26,577 bases of DNA from Chitinispirillaceae bacterium (GTDB lineage Bacteria; Fibrobacterota; Chitinivibrionia; Chitinivibrionales; Chitinispirillaceae): positions 1 through 26,577 of the forward strand of contig JAFGOU010000241.1 in the NCBI GenBank assembly GCA_016926315.1, read 5' to 3'. Each line of letters begins with the position of its first letter. Position 1 is the stretch's first letter. The notes beneath the pieces were generated by a model. The model was not told where the DNA came from. It was given only the letters and a program-made list of their open reading frames with translations, and did not search any database. Below, one piece after another: positions 15,933-23,571 of the stretch. The position numbers and the translations under genes are program-made.

Positions 15933-16338
15933 CGATAAATCCCTGCTCCCGGATGCTTTTAGCCTTTTTCCAGGCATCGTACTGGCGCTCGCGCACGATC
16001 TCGATGGCGCGGCGCTCCTGTTTCGCCTTGACAAGCATTTTACGGATTCCATGGGCCTGCGCCTGCAGATCGTCGATCTGCCTGCCCTTTACAAGTATAT
16101 CCTTTTTAAGCTTGAAACGGTAGGCGACACCGTATCTGAGCCCGACCGCGCTCGTCACTGCGGTCCGGTGTTTTTTTTCGGCGCCCTGCAGCTCCTTGAG
16201 CGCCACGGTCAGGGCAGCAAGCTCCTTGCGCGCGTCCAGGATCTGCAGGTTTTTTTTCCCCAGCTCCTGCTTGACTTCGTCCTCGCGCCGCTTTCGCAGG
16301 TCGAGCAGGGTCTGCAGCCTGAAGACGAACCGTTTCAT
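15871..16338 (-). CDS. fliJ: Flagellar export protein FliJ
   Basis: The 155-aa protein is almost wholly predicted coiled coil, rich in K, R, E and Q, with the family-typical N-terminus KRFVFRLQTLLDLRKRREDE. FliJ is the central stalk of the flagellar export ATPase, fitting in the FliI hexamer and linking it to FlhA. The start overlaps the fliI stop by 4 bp (ATGA type), indicating coupled translation. Its own 3' end overlaps the start of the giant surface-protein gene. Length and position after fliI agree with the family. Confidence 0.92.
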   Translation of the reverse strand: MKRFVFRLQTLLDLRKRREDEVKQELGKKNLQILDARKELAALTVALKELQGAEKKHRTAVTSAVGLRYGVAYRFKLKKDILVKGRQIDDLQAQAHGIRKMLVKAKQERRAIEIVRERQYDAWKKAKSIREQGFIDDVSQQGFLRRKREAASTAV

Positions 16339-17678
16339 GTCGCGACCCCGGCGACCCGCGCGAGTTCAGCAAGCTGCTTGACCGACTCGTCAAGCAGGCA
16401 CTTCTGGGCCCGGTCCTGCCGGAGAAACGCCCTGAACGGTTCGTTGATCTTTATGGCACGGTCGACCCGCTCGCTCGAACCCGGCGCGTAGGCGCCGATC
16501 TGGATAAGGTCCTCGTTTTCCCTGAACGCGGCGGCGAGGTCTTTCATCCTGCCAGCAAGGGCGAAGTGCTCCGCGGTCACCACGTCAGGCATGCAGCGGG
16601 ATATGCTTTCCAGTACGTCCACCGCGGGATACTGGTTCTGGTGCGCGAGGCGCCGTGCCAGCACAATATGGCCGTCGAGAATGCTGCGCGCCGCGTCGGA
16701 AATCGGCTCGTCGAGATCATCCCCCTCGACAAGCACGGTGAACAGACCGGTAATGGTACCGTTGGAAGAAGTCCCTGCACGCTCGAGAAAGCGCGGGAGC
16801 ATGGAGAACACCGAAGGCGTAAACCCCTTGGTGGCGGGCGGTTCGCCGATGGCCAGACCGATTTCACGCTGCGCGGTCGCCAGACGGGTAATCGAATCCA
16901 CCAGGAACAGCACGTCCCTGCGCTGGTCGCGGAAATGCTCGGCAACGGCGGCCGCGACCATGGCGCCCTTGATGCGTATCAAGGCGGGCTGGTCCGAGGT
17001 CGCCACAACAACGACCGACCGGGCAAGCCCCTCTTCGCCGAGATCGCGCTCCAGAAATTCCCGCACTTCGCGTCCGCGCTCGCCGATGAGCGCAATAACG
17101 TTGACGTCTGAAACGCAATTGCGCGCCATCATGCCCAGAAGCACGCTCTTTCCCACGCCGCTGCCCGAGAAGATACCCATGCGCTGGCCTTTGCCGATCG
17201 TAACCAATGCGTCGACCGACCTGATGCCGGTCTGGAAGGGCTCCGTGATCCTGGAACGGTGCAGCGGATTGGGAATGGAGGAGTACACCGGACGCCAGTT
17301 GTCAACTTTAAGCGGGCCCTTGCCGTCAATCGGATTGCCGAGCCCGTCAATGATCCTGCCCAGAAGGTGGTCGCCGACACCGGCCATGAGCGGCCGTTTG
17401 GTGCTGACCACGGTAAGCCCCGGATGGATCCCTTCGATGGGACCAAGCGGCATAAGCAGGGTGCGCTCACCGCGGAATCCGACCACCTCGGCGCGGCCGA
17501 CGAACTCGTTGTTCTTTTCGATGACGCAGACATCGCCCACCGACGCCGCGGGACCGGTCGATTCGATAAGCAAGCCGACCACTTCGATTATCTTGCCGTG
17601 GACGCGGATCGGTTCGGCATGACCCACGGCGTCACGCACCGGGGACAGTCGTTTGTCGGTATCAGTCGCCAGGGCCAT
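16335..17678 (-). CDS. fliI: Flagellum-specific export ATPase FliI
   Basis: The 447-aa product is related to F1-ATPase beta subunits and carries the nucleotide site: Walker A GSGVGKS (172-178), GERGREV (199-205) and Walker B VLFLVDS (256-262), plus the conserved GEPPATKGFTPSVFS (278-292). FliI forms the hexameric cytoplasmic ATPase that feeds rod, hook and filament subunits to the export gate, with FliH and FliJ. ATG 17678 was chosen because AAGGA lies just upstream; a TTG at 17693 in the same frame would place its start before that site. It follows fliH after a 163-bp gap that contains a strong hairpin. Confidence 0.96.
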   Translation of the reverse strand: MALATDTDKRLSPVRDAVGHAEPIRVHGKIIEVVGLLIESTGPAASVGDVCVIEKNNEFVGRAEVVGFRGERTLLMPLGPIEGIHPGLTVVSTKRPLMAGVGDHLLGRIIDGLGNPIDGKGPLKVDNWRPVYSSIPNPLHRSRITEPFQTGIRSVDALVTIGKGQRMGIFSGSGVGKSVLLGMMARNCVSDVNVIALIGERGREVREFLERDLGEEGLARSVVVVATSDQPALIRIKGAMVAAAVAEHFRDQRRDVLFLVDSITRLATAQREIGLAIGEPPATKGFTPSVFSMLPRFLERAGTSSNGTITGLFTVLVEGDDLDEPISDAARSILDGHIVLARRLAHQNQYPAVDVLESISRCMPDVVTAEHFALAGRMKDLAAAFRENEDLIQIGAYAPGSSERVDRAIKINEPFRAFLRQDRAQKCLLDESVKQLAELARVAGVAT

Positions 17679-17782
17679 AGGTGTCCTTGGCAAGCTCAGG
17701 GATACATCAACCTTTTGATGGTTGCCGCCGGCTTTTCCCGTGAAGAGCCTGCCCGGTCACAGGCGGCGGTCACTGAATAAAT

Positions 17783-17806
17783 GCGGGGGTCGCTGTCGAC
17801 CCCCGC
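17783..17806 (-). terminator. Strong hairpin between fliH and fliI
   Basis: A perfect 10-bp G/C-rich stem (GCGGGGGTCG / CGACCCCCGC) has a 4-nt loop; on the minus strand it is followed by ATTTATT. It lies in the only sizeable gap between fliE and fliJ other than the fliG-fliF gap. It may be a partial terminator or processing/stability element that lowers downstream expression. The T-run is imperfect. Confidence 0.45.
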
Positions 17807-17841
17807 CTCAGGGAACATCCACAGAAGCTGTGATGGAGGAA

Positions 17842-18684
17842 CTATACACTGTCAGCTTCCGGGGTGTTTTTATGTCCATGAATGCTTTCCCACGCTTTTT
17901 CGATGACCAGCGCAAGCTCGTCAAGCTGGGTACCTACCCGCGCATCGATGACGCCGGAGCCCGATTCGATGATGCATCCGCCCGGCTCGATGCGCTCGTC
18001 AGCCTCAAGCGTGATCTCCCCCAGCCGCTCCGTGACCGGCGCCCAGAAGTCCCGTCTGCCTTTCATGGTCTCCAGGTCAAGCGGCGCCACCCTGATCACC
18101 AGTTTGTCCTTTTGGGCCGCATAGGAGAGCGCGGTGCGAAGAACGCTCAGGATCGCTTCACGGTTCTGCTTGAACTCAACGCTCACGATCTTCTTCACCA
18201 TGAGCCGGCACAGCTCAAGAAGCGCATGGTCCGCATTGGCATATATCGCGGTCTTTTCCTTTTCCGCGTTCTGCATGCAGGCGCTGACCTGCTGCTGGAT
18301 CTCTTCGATCTTTCTGTCAAAAACAGCGCCCGCCTCCTCGCTCCCCTGCTGTCTTCCCTTCTTGTGGCCTTCATCATACCCCTGCGCATACGCCTTTTTG
18401 ACCGCTTCCCGCGCCTTGGTAATCTGCTCCGCCTGATGTTTCTTGAGCGCGGCTACCTGCCGTTCAAGCTCGATAATCTGCAGCTCGTCCTCAGAAAGTG
18501 CCGTGGAGGATTTGTTCCCGGCGCCGAAATCCTCGAGTGCCACCGCACGCATGGGGAATTCACCTGCTTCAGCGGTCTTTTTCCTGACAATACGTCGCAA
18601 TCCAACCGACGCAGGATCCCTGTCGCTCAGTATCTTGGCAATAAGCGAGGCGATCTGATCCGGAGGAAGGGTATCGATGTCCAT
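17842..18684 (-). CDS. fliH: Flagellar assembly protein FliH
   Basis: This 280-aa protein matches FliH, the dimeric regulator that binds FliI and tethers it to the C ring and export gate. A charged N-terminal region is followed by a long helical segment with a glycine-spaced motif (YAQGYDEGHKKGRQQG, about 98-113) typical of FliH/YscL. A C-terminal domain contains EPGGCIIESGSGVIDARVGTQ, the conserved V-type ATPase subunit E-like end. GGGAG lies a few nt before ATG 18684, and the gene follows fliG after 15 bp. Confidence 0.92.
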   Translation of the reverse strand: MDIDTLPPDQIASLIAKILSDRDPASVGLRRIVRKKTAEAGEFPMRAVALEDFGAGNKSSTALSEDELQIIELERQVAALKKHQAEQITKAREAVKKAYAQGYDEGHKKGRQQGSEEAGAVFDRKIEEIQQQVSACMQNAEKEKTAIYANADHALLELCRLMVKKIVSVEFKQNREAILSVLRTALSYAAQKDKLVIRVAPLDLETMKGRRDFWAPVTERLGEITLEADERIEPGGCIIESGSGVIDARVGTQLDELALVIEKAWESIHGHKNTPEADSV

Positions 18685-18699
18685 ATGCTCCCCTCGCCG

Positions 18700-19806
18700 T
18701 TATACGACGATAGCCTCTTCACCGCCGCGTCCGGTGATGATGATCTCGCCGTCCTCTTCCAGCCGGCGTATGACGTCCACGATTTTTTGCTGGATTTCTT
18801 CCACATCCTTGAGACGGATCGGACCCATGTACTCCATGTCCTCCTTGATCATTTCGGCGGCGCGGGACGACATGTTCTTGAAGAACTTGTCCTGCAACTC
18901 CTCGGACGCGCCCTTGAGCGCCATGGAGAGCTCCTTGGAATCCACCTCCTTGAGCACGCGCTGCATAGAACGGTCGTCGAGCAGGAGTACGTCTTCGAAC
19001 ACGAACATGAGGTTTTTTATTTCGGTGGCAAGCTCCGGGTTCTCGCGTTCGAGGTTTCCAAGAATGTTCTTTTCCGCGGCGCGGTCCACGCTGTTGAGGA
19101 GCTCGGCAACCGCCTTGACACCGCCGATCTCCGACACATCGCCGCCGAACAGCGACTTGATCTGGCTTACCAGTACCTCTTCCACCTGATCCAGGGTTTC
19201 GGGAGAAATACTCTCCATGGTGGCGATGCGCGTCGCCACGTCCACCTGCAGTTCCGGCGGCAGTGCTGAAATAATCGGTGCCGCATGCTTGGGCTCCATG
19301 TGCGCAACCAGGAGCGCGATGGTCTGCGGATGCTCTTTCTGGATAAAATTGACAATCTGCTTTGGATCGACGTTTTCGAGCAGGTTGAATCCGGTGGTAC
19401 GGATGGTCTGCTGTACCTTTTCGAGGATCTCCTTGGCCTTGCGGGACCCGAGCGCCGCCTCGAGGATCTCGCGCGCGTATTCAATGCCTCCCTGGCTCAC
19501 ATACTGCTGGGCCATGCCAAGGGTGTGAAACTCTTCCAACACCGCTTCCCGCACATCCGGGGACACGTTGCCGAGTCGTGCGATCTCGGTCGACAACCGT
19601 TCCACTTCGCTCTCATCAAGGTTGCGGAATATCTGAGACGAAGCTTCAGACCCGAGCGCCACCATCACGATGGCGGCCTTGCGCGGACCCGGCATATCTT
19701 CGATGCTCACCCGGTGGTGTTCCTTGGGTTTTTTTTCTTTATCCTTGTCATAGCGGTCCTGGAAGAAACCGCTTTTTTCCTTGCCGCCTCTTTTGGCTGT
19801 CGCCAT
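18700..19806 (-). CDS. fliG: Flagellar motor switch protein FliG
   Basis: The 368-aa product is FliG, the rotor protein that couples the stator to rotation and switching. The three armadillo-like domains are visible: N-terminal (PGPRKAAIVMVALG, from 39), middle with the EHPQT motif (158-162), and C-terminal with LMFVFEDVLLLDDRSMQRVL, the charged torque-generating helix. About 35 lysine-rich residues precede the usual FliG start, so the protein is longer than the roughly 330-340 aa norm. No strong Shine-Dalgarno precedes the ATG at 19806; an internal start near residue 38 is possible. Confidence 0.96.
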   Translation of the reverse strand: MATAKRGGKEKSGFFQDRYDKDKEKKPKEHHRVSIEDMPGPRKAAIVMVALGSEASSQIFRNLDESEVERLSTEIARLGNVSPDVREAVLEEFHTLGMAQQYVSQGGIEYAREILEAALGSRKAKEILEKVQQTIRTTGFNLLENVDPKQIVNFIQKEHPQTIALLVAHMEPKHAAPIISALPPELQVDVATRIATMESISPETLDQVEEVLVSQIKSLFGGDVSEIGGVKAVAELLNSVDRAAEKNILGNLERENPELATEIKNLMFVFEDVLLLDDRSMQRVLKEVDSKELSMALKGASEELQDKFFKNMSSRAAEMIKEDMEYMGPIRLKDVEEIQQKIVDVIRRLEEDGEIIITGRGGEEAIVV

Positions 19807-19931
19807 AAACTACCGTCCCCGATAACGTTGTGCCTGTCCTTCAGATTATCGTTGCCATTTCAGCTGCGTCGGCTTCCCCTGCGCGCATGCTGGTCAATGG
19901 GCCCTGCCATTTCTCCGATGACCCCTGTTTG

Positions 19932-21479
19932 TTACCTTTTCTTCTTATGGGCTATCGCGGGTTCCGCAAGCCATTGCCGGATAATGGCCGATATGTTTAC
20001 CGGCTCCTCGCGCGTCATGATTTCGACCCGCTCTAAAATCTCCGAACTCTTGCGTACCTCTTCCGGAACCTCCTTGGGAACCTCCTCAATCACGCCGAGC
20101 TGCTCCATGACCGGCACCGGCGGATTCATGGCCTCCACAATCGTTTTGGCCAGATAGCGCAGGAACAGGATGAGCAGCAGCGCGATAAGCGCCCCGATCG
20201 CGTATTTGGCGATCATGAGCCAGAACTCCCGGCGGTCGCGCGACAGGAACGATTTCCGTTCCGTCTCGATGAATTCGTTGTTGAACTGCACCTGGGATAC
20301 CGCGATCTGGTCCCCGCGCGCGAGATCGTATCCCACTGCGTTCTTGACAATATCTTCAATATCGGCCATCTCCTCTGCGGTACGCGCCGCATAGGTGGTT
20401 GTGCCCTCTTTATCCGTGGCGTATTTGCCGTCGACCGCGACCGAAATGGTGAGCCGCTTGATGTTACCCACCTCCTGGATAATATTTTGCACCGTCTTGT
20501 CGATCTCGTAATTGGTAAGCGAGCGTTCCTTCTGGTGGTCGCCGTCAGGCGCGTTCTTGGTCGTCTCGTCGATCCGCTCCTCGGACCGTATCACCTTGCT
20601 TTCCGGATCGTACTGCTCCATGGTCCGTTCCACCCGGTCGAAATCGAGGTCTGCCGCGACCTTGACGTACGCCTTTGACGGTCCCAGAATGCCGGTCAGC
20701 ATCCCCGTCACCTTGTTCTCGAGATGGCGCTCGATATTCTGCTGGAGTTCCATGTTGTGCGATCCCACGAGCGCGGTCGGCTCCTGGGAGAACGGACTGG
20801 AAAGCAATCTTCCGTCGTAATCCACGATCGAGACATGTTCCGGTTTCAGACCATCCACACTCGAGGAAATCAGGTAACTGATACCCCTGATCTGCTCCCG
20901 CCCGATCTGCCGCGACGGCTTGAACTGGATCACTACCGACGCCTTGGACTCTTTCTGCTGGTCAAGAAAAATGGTGGGTTCGGGAATCACGATGTGCACG
21001 CGCGCCTGCTTGACCTCGTCAAGCCCTTCGATGGTCCGCTGCAGTTCCCCCTCCAGCGCACGCCGTGCATTCATCTTTTGCACGAAATCAGTCATCCCGA
21101 AATTGTTTTTGTCGAAAACCTCGTACCCCAGACCGCGGGACTTCGGAAGCCCCTCCCGGGCGAGGGCAATACGCACCTCGTAGAGCTGTTTTGCCGGCAC
21201 CGTAATGGTCCGGCCGCCGGCCTCGAGCTTGTAATCATACTTCATTTTCTGAAGCTCTTCGGTGATCGCGCCCGACTCTTCAAGCTCAAGGTTTGAATAC
21301 AGGACGCGATAGCCTGAATCGGCGGTCTTGGAGGTACCGCTCTGGGCCCATACCAGCAGACCAACCAGGCCGACAATGGAAAAAAAGACCAGCGAGGAGG
21401 TTATGATCTTCTGCTGGAGTGATAATTTCTGCCAGATCGCGGCAAGCTGGGCAAAAAGCTGTCTGAAGAACTCCGACAT
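19932..21479 (-). CDS. fliF: Flagellar MS-ring protein FliF
   Basis: The 515-aa protein is FliF, the inner-membrane ring on which the basal body is built. A transmembrane segment at about 26-46 (SSLVFFSIVGLVGLLVW) precedes YscJ/FliF ring-building domains (ELQRTIEGLDEVKQARVHI, about 150-170). A second transmembrane segment lies at about 421-441. The C-terminal cytoplasmic tail ends in REEPVNISAIIRQWL, the FliG-binding helix. AGGGAG precedes the ATG at 21479. It follows fliE by 38 bp; the 125-bp gap to fliG shows no gene. Confidence 0.96.
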   Translation of the reverse strand: MSEFFRQLFAQLAAIWQKLSLQQKIITSSLVFFSIVGLVGLLVWAQSGTSKTADSGYRVLYSNLELEESGAITEELQKMKYDYKLEAGGRTITVPAKQLYEVRIALAREGLPKSRGLGYEVFDKNNFGMTDFVQKMNARRALEGELQRTIEGLDEVKQARVHIVIPEPTIFLDQQKESKASVVIQFKPSRQIGREQIRGISYLISSSVDGLKPEHVSIVDYDGRLLSSPFSQEPTALVGSHNMELQQNIERHLENKVTGMLTGILGPSKAYVKVAADLDFDRVERTMEQYDPESKVIRSEERIDETTKNAPDGDHQKERSLTNYEIDKTVQNIIQEVGNIKRLTISVAVDGKYATDKEGTTTYAARTAEEMADIEDIVKNAVGYDLARGDQIAVSQVQFNNEFIETERKSFLSRDRREFWLMIAKYAIGALIALLLILFLRYLAKTIVEAMNPPVPVMEQLGVIEEVPKEVPEEVRKSSEILERVEIMTREEPVNISAIIRQWLAEPAIAHKKKR

Positions 21480-21517
21480 ATGGTCTCCCTGAGCAAAACG
21501 AGCCCCTTATCCGGGCA

Positions 21518-21829
21518 TTACAAACGGATACGCATCACTTCCTGGTACGCGTCAAGCACCTTGTTGCGGATCTCCATCATCATGTTGAACGCAACATTGG
21601 CCTCTTCGACGCTCGACATGACCTGGTGCACGTCGTTGATCTCCCCGGCCGCCATTTTCTGGATCGACTCGTCGGCTTTTTTCTGAAGGCCGTTCACATC
21701 GTTTAAAAACGAGCTAAGCGTCTCCTTGAACGACGGCACGTCTTTTGCCGGCCCGGCAGCCTGGCGGGTCCTGTTGACGCCATCGCCCTCGTGGACCGGC
21801 CCGACCTGGTTGATCTGGTTGACTGTCAT
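21518..21829 (-). CDS. fliE: Flagellar hook-basal body protein FliE
   Basis: The 103-aa protein is FliE, the MS ring-rod junction protein. The conserved part is SFKETLSSFLNDVN (about 33-46) and the C-terminal VEEANVAFNMMMEIRNKVLDAYQEVMRIRL (74-103), which aligns with the family's invariant end. AAAGGA ends 7 nt before ATG 21829. The position directly before fliF is standard. Confidence 0.95.
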   Translation of the reverse strand: MTVNQINQVGPVHEGDGVNRTRQAAGPAKDVPSFKETLSSFLNDVNGLQKKADESIQKMAAGEINDVHQVMSSVEEANVAFNMMMEIRNKVLDAYQEVMRIRL

Positions 21830-21918
21830 ACGCTCATCCTTTCACTGTTCCCGCTTCCGGTCATGGACCCTGGAAGCTTATACCTGCTTTTCCACTGTAC
21901 CTTAATTGTACCGTACGG

Positions 21919-22176
21919 TCATGCATATGCGTCAAAAAAAGTTCCGGCGACTTTCATTCTGGCGCCGGTCATATTCTGGGCCGCACCCGGAGGTGCGCTT
22001 TTCATGATACCGTACTGCTGCCGCACCTGCGATGCGGGCAATAAAGAGGCGCCTTTTTTCACGAAACTGCTCCGCGTAACCGCGCCGTCATATCCTGCGC
22101 TGCGCGACCGCGCCTCCTGCACCAGTTTCACGAACTGCATCCACGAATCAACATTGCCCACATTCGATACGCTCAT
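21919..22176 (-). CDS. Small protein of unknown function between flgC and fliE
   Basis: This 85-aa ORF (MSVSNVGNVDSWMQFVKLVQ ... VAGTFFDAYA) has its AAGGAGAGG ribosome binding site starting right after the flgC stop codon, so it should be translated in the operon. It is soluble, moderately basic, has no signal peptide or membrane segment and no recognised domain. A likely amphipathic helix spans 10-27, and the end GTFFDAYA looks like a conserved terminal motif. Its place between two rod-protein genes suggests an accessory part or chaperone of rod assembly, but that is inference from context only. Confidence 0.65.
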   Translation of the reverse strand: MSVSNVGNVDSWMQFVKLVQEARSRSAGYDGAVTRSSFVKKGASLLPASQVRQQYGIMKSAPPGAAQNMTGARMKVAGTFFDAYA

Positions 22177-22190
22177 GCGCGTCCTCTCCT

Positions 22191-22697
22191 TTACAACTGT
22201 AACGCCTGCATCATCATGTTTTTTGTCGCGTTGAACGCGGTCACGTTCGCCTCGTAGGCGCGCGTCGCCGCGATCATGTCGGTCATCTCCTGCACAACGT
22301 TGACATTGGGCATGGCCACATAACCCTTTTCGTCGGCGTCCGGATGCGCCGGATCGTACACGAGCCTGGGCGGACGCGAATCTTCGCGTATTTCAGCCAC
22401 CTCGACGCCGTTGCCGAAGAACCGTTCGTCACGCGGGAAATTCGACGGTGGAATCGGCAAGTGGTTCCGGTCGGTCGCCACGCCCTCCAGCCCCTTCTCC
22501 TTATTGAGCAGCCGCACGTCGCGCCGGTCGCTCTGCGCTTCGAACACGGCAAACTGCCGTCGATAGGGCCCGCCCTCATCGGTGCGTGTGGTCTCGGCGT
22601 TGGCAAGGTTGCTGGCAATGGCGGTCTGACGTATCCGCTCCGCCCTCATTCCCGAGGCGCTGATGTTGAGACCTGAAAAAATTCCCGCAAGAGGCAT
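22191..22697 (-). CDS. flgC: Flagellar basal-body rod protein FlgC
   Basis: The 168-aa protein carries the rod-type N-terminus (SGLNISASGMRAERIRQTAI, ASNLANAETTRTDEGGPYRR) and the C-terminal rod helix (VVQEMTDMIAATRAYEANVT, NATKNMMMQALQL). FlgC forms the proximal rod with FlgB, FlgF and FliE and is exported without a cleaved signal. TAAGGA lies 6 nt before ATG 22697. It follows flgB after a 116-bp spacer with simple repeats. Confidence 0.96.
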   Translation of the reverse strand: MPLAGIFSGLNISASGMRAERIRQTAIASNLANAETTRTDEGGPYRRQFAVFEAQSDRRDVRLLNKEKGLEGVATDRNHLPIPPSNFPRDERFFGNGVEVAEIREDSRPPRLVYDPAHPDADEKGYVAMPNVNVVQEMTDMIAATRAYEANVTAFNATKNMMMQALQL

Positions 22698-22702
22698 GGT
22701 TA

Positions 22703-22813
22703 GTCCTTAGGTTGTCAGGCTGCCGGCTGTAGGCTGTCTTCAGCCTTTGGCCCTCCATAAGTTATCGTCCGGCCTTAGTCTATAGTCTAACAGCCTTCAG
22801 CCTATAGCCTTTT
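22703..22813. repeat. Simple-repeat spacer between flgB and flgC
   Basis: The gap holds repeated GGCTGTAGGCTG / AGCCTATAGCC and AGTCTATAGTCTAA units, including a GGCTG-AAGA-CAGCC hairpin. It looks like an accumulated low-complexity insertion between two normally adjacent rod genes. No coding signal was seen apart from the flgC ribosome binding site. Confidence 0.45.
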
Positions 22814-23242
22814 TTACTGCAGCGGTATCGACCTTCCCTGGATCGCCGCATTCATTTTCTTGAATACCCCCTGGCCGAACCGTATGCCATAGTTGTACAT
22901 GATCTGCGCTTCGGCAAGTTTTGCCATTTCCGTATCAACATCCACGTTATTCAGGCCGCTCGGCAGGGTCGGATCAACCGGCTTGTACGCCCGCGCATTG
23001 ACTTCTGAAATAAGAGGACGACCGAGCTTGAGGTGTTCCTCCTCGGTGCGCGCGCCTTTCAGCCTGGTGCGGTCGAGTGCCTCGCGTAACTGCTGCTCGA
23101 ACGATACCTCTACCCGTTTGTATCCCGGCGTATTAACGTTGGCAATGTTGTTTGCCACCGTTCTTGTGCGCAGCATTGCCGCGTCAAGCGAATTCTTGAT
23201 CATCGGGAGGTTGGTTTTGTCGAACAGCATTTCACGCAGCAT
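22814..23242 (-). CDS. flgB: Flagellar basal-body rod protein FlgB
   Basis: The 142-aa product is FlgB, a proximal rod subunit. It has the signature RTRTVANNIANVNTPGYKR (about 25-43), the central FEQQLREAL, and the C-terminal rod segment VDVDTEMAKLAEAQIMYNYG. AAGGAAGG ends about 7 nt before ATG 23242. It is the first gene of the flagellar operon and lies 60 bp downstream of the sigma-54-type promoter. Confidence 0.96.
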   Translation of the reverse strand: MLREMLFDKTNLPMIKNSLDAAMLRTRTVANNIANVNTPGYKRVEVSFEQQLREALDRTRLKGARTEEEHLKLGRPLISEVNARAYKPVDPTLPSGLNNVDVDTEMAKLAEAQIMYNYGIRFGQGVFKKMNAAIQGRSIPLQ

Positions 23243-23301
23243 TGCTGCACCTTCCTTGCCATAAACAAGGGGTAGACATAATGACCCATCTCAGTACTTA
23301 A

Positions 23302-23316
23302 GCAACGGAGGTGCCA
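23302..23316 (-). promoter_or_regulatory. Sigma-54 (RpoN) promoter of the flagellar operon
   Basis: On the minus strand TGGCACctccgTTGC matches the -24/-12 consensus TGGCAC-N5-TTGC exactly, followed by T. Transcription would start near 23290, giving a leader of about 48 nt before flgB. The surrounding gap (23243-23571) contains no gene; its middle is A/T-rich and could hold enhancer sites for an activator. Confidence 0.8.
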
Positions 23317-23509
23317 AACAGAAGGATTACTGGAAAAAACTGATTTCAACTGTAATGCGGGAGAAAAATCATTTATAATTCAGGGAGTTACAGAAAAATA
23401 AGCGGTTTAATAAAAAAGGGACGTTTTCTGGCAATTCTGCAAAACTGAAAGGACATTGGCCACTTGAGACACTTTTTACCGGCTTAAAGGGAATTTTTGC
23501 CTCATCGAT

Positions 23510-23537
23510 GGGAAGGACCGGCAGGCCTGTTCTTCCC
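23510..23537 (-). other. Imperfect hairpin downstream of the M14 peptidase gene
   Basis: GGGAAG and CTTCCC arms with an inner GGC/GCC pair form an imperfect stem about 35 bp after the stop codon at 23572. No T-run follows, so a terminator role is uncertain. Confidence 0.3.
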
Positions 23538-23571
23538 CTCCGTTACACGCAAAAACGATTGGGTTGCAGGA

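Noticed and set aside
17722..19269. 515-codon plus-strand frame opposite fliH and fliG
   Set aside because: It is the antisense shadow of two clear flagellar genes on the minus strand, with no family resemblance.
21791..22234. 147-codon plus-strand ORF across the fliE-flgC region
   Set aside because: It opposes fliE, the 85-aa ORF and flgC; composition and lack of a ribosome binding site mark it as a shadow frame.
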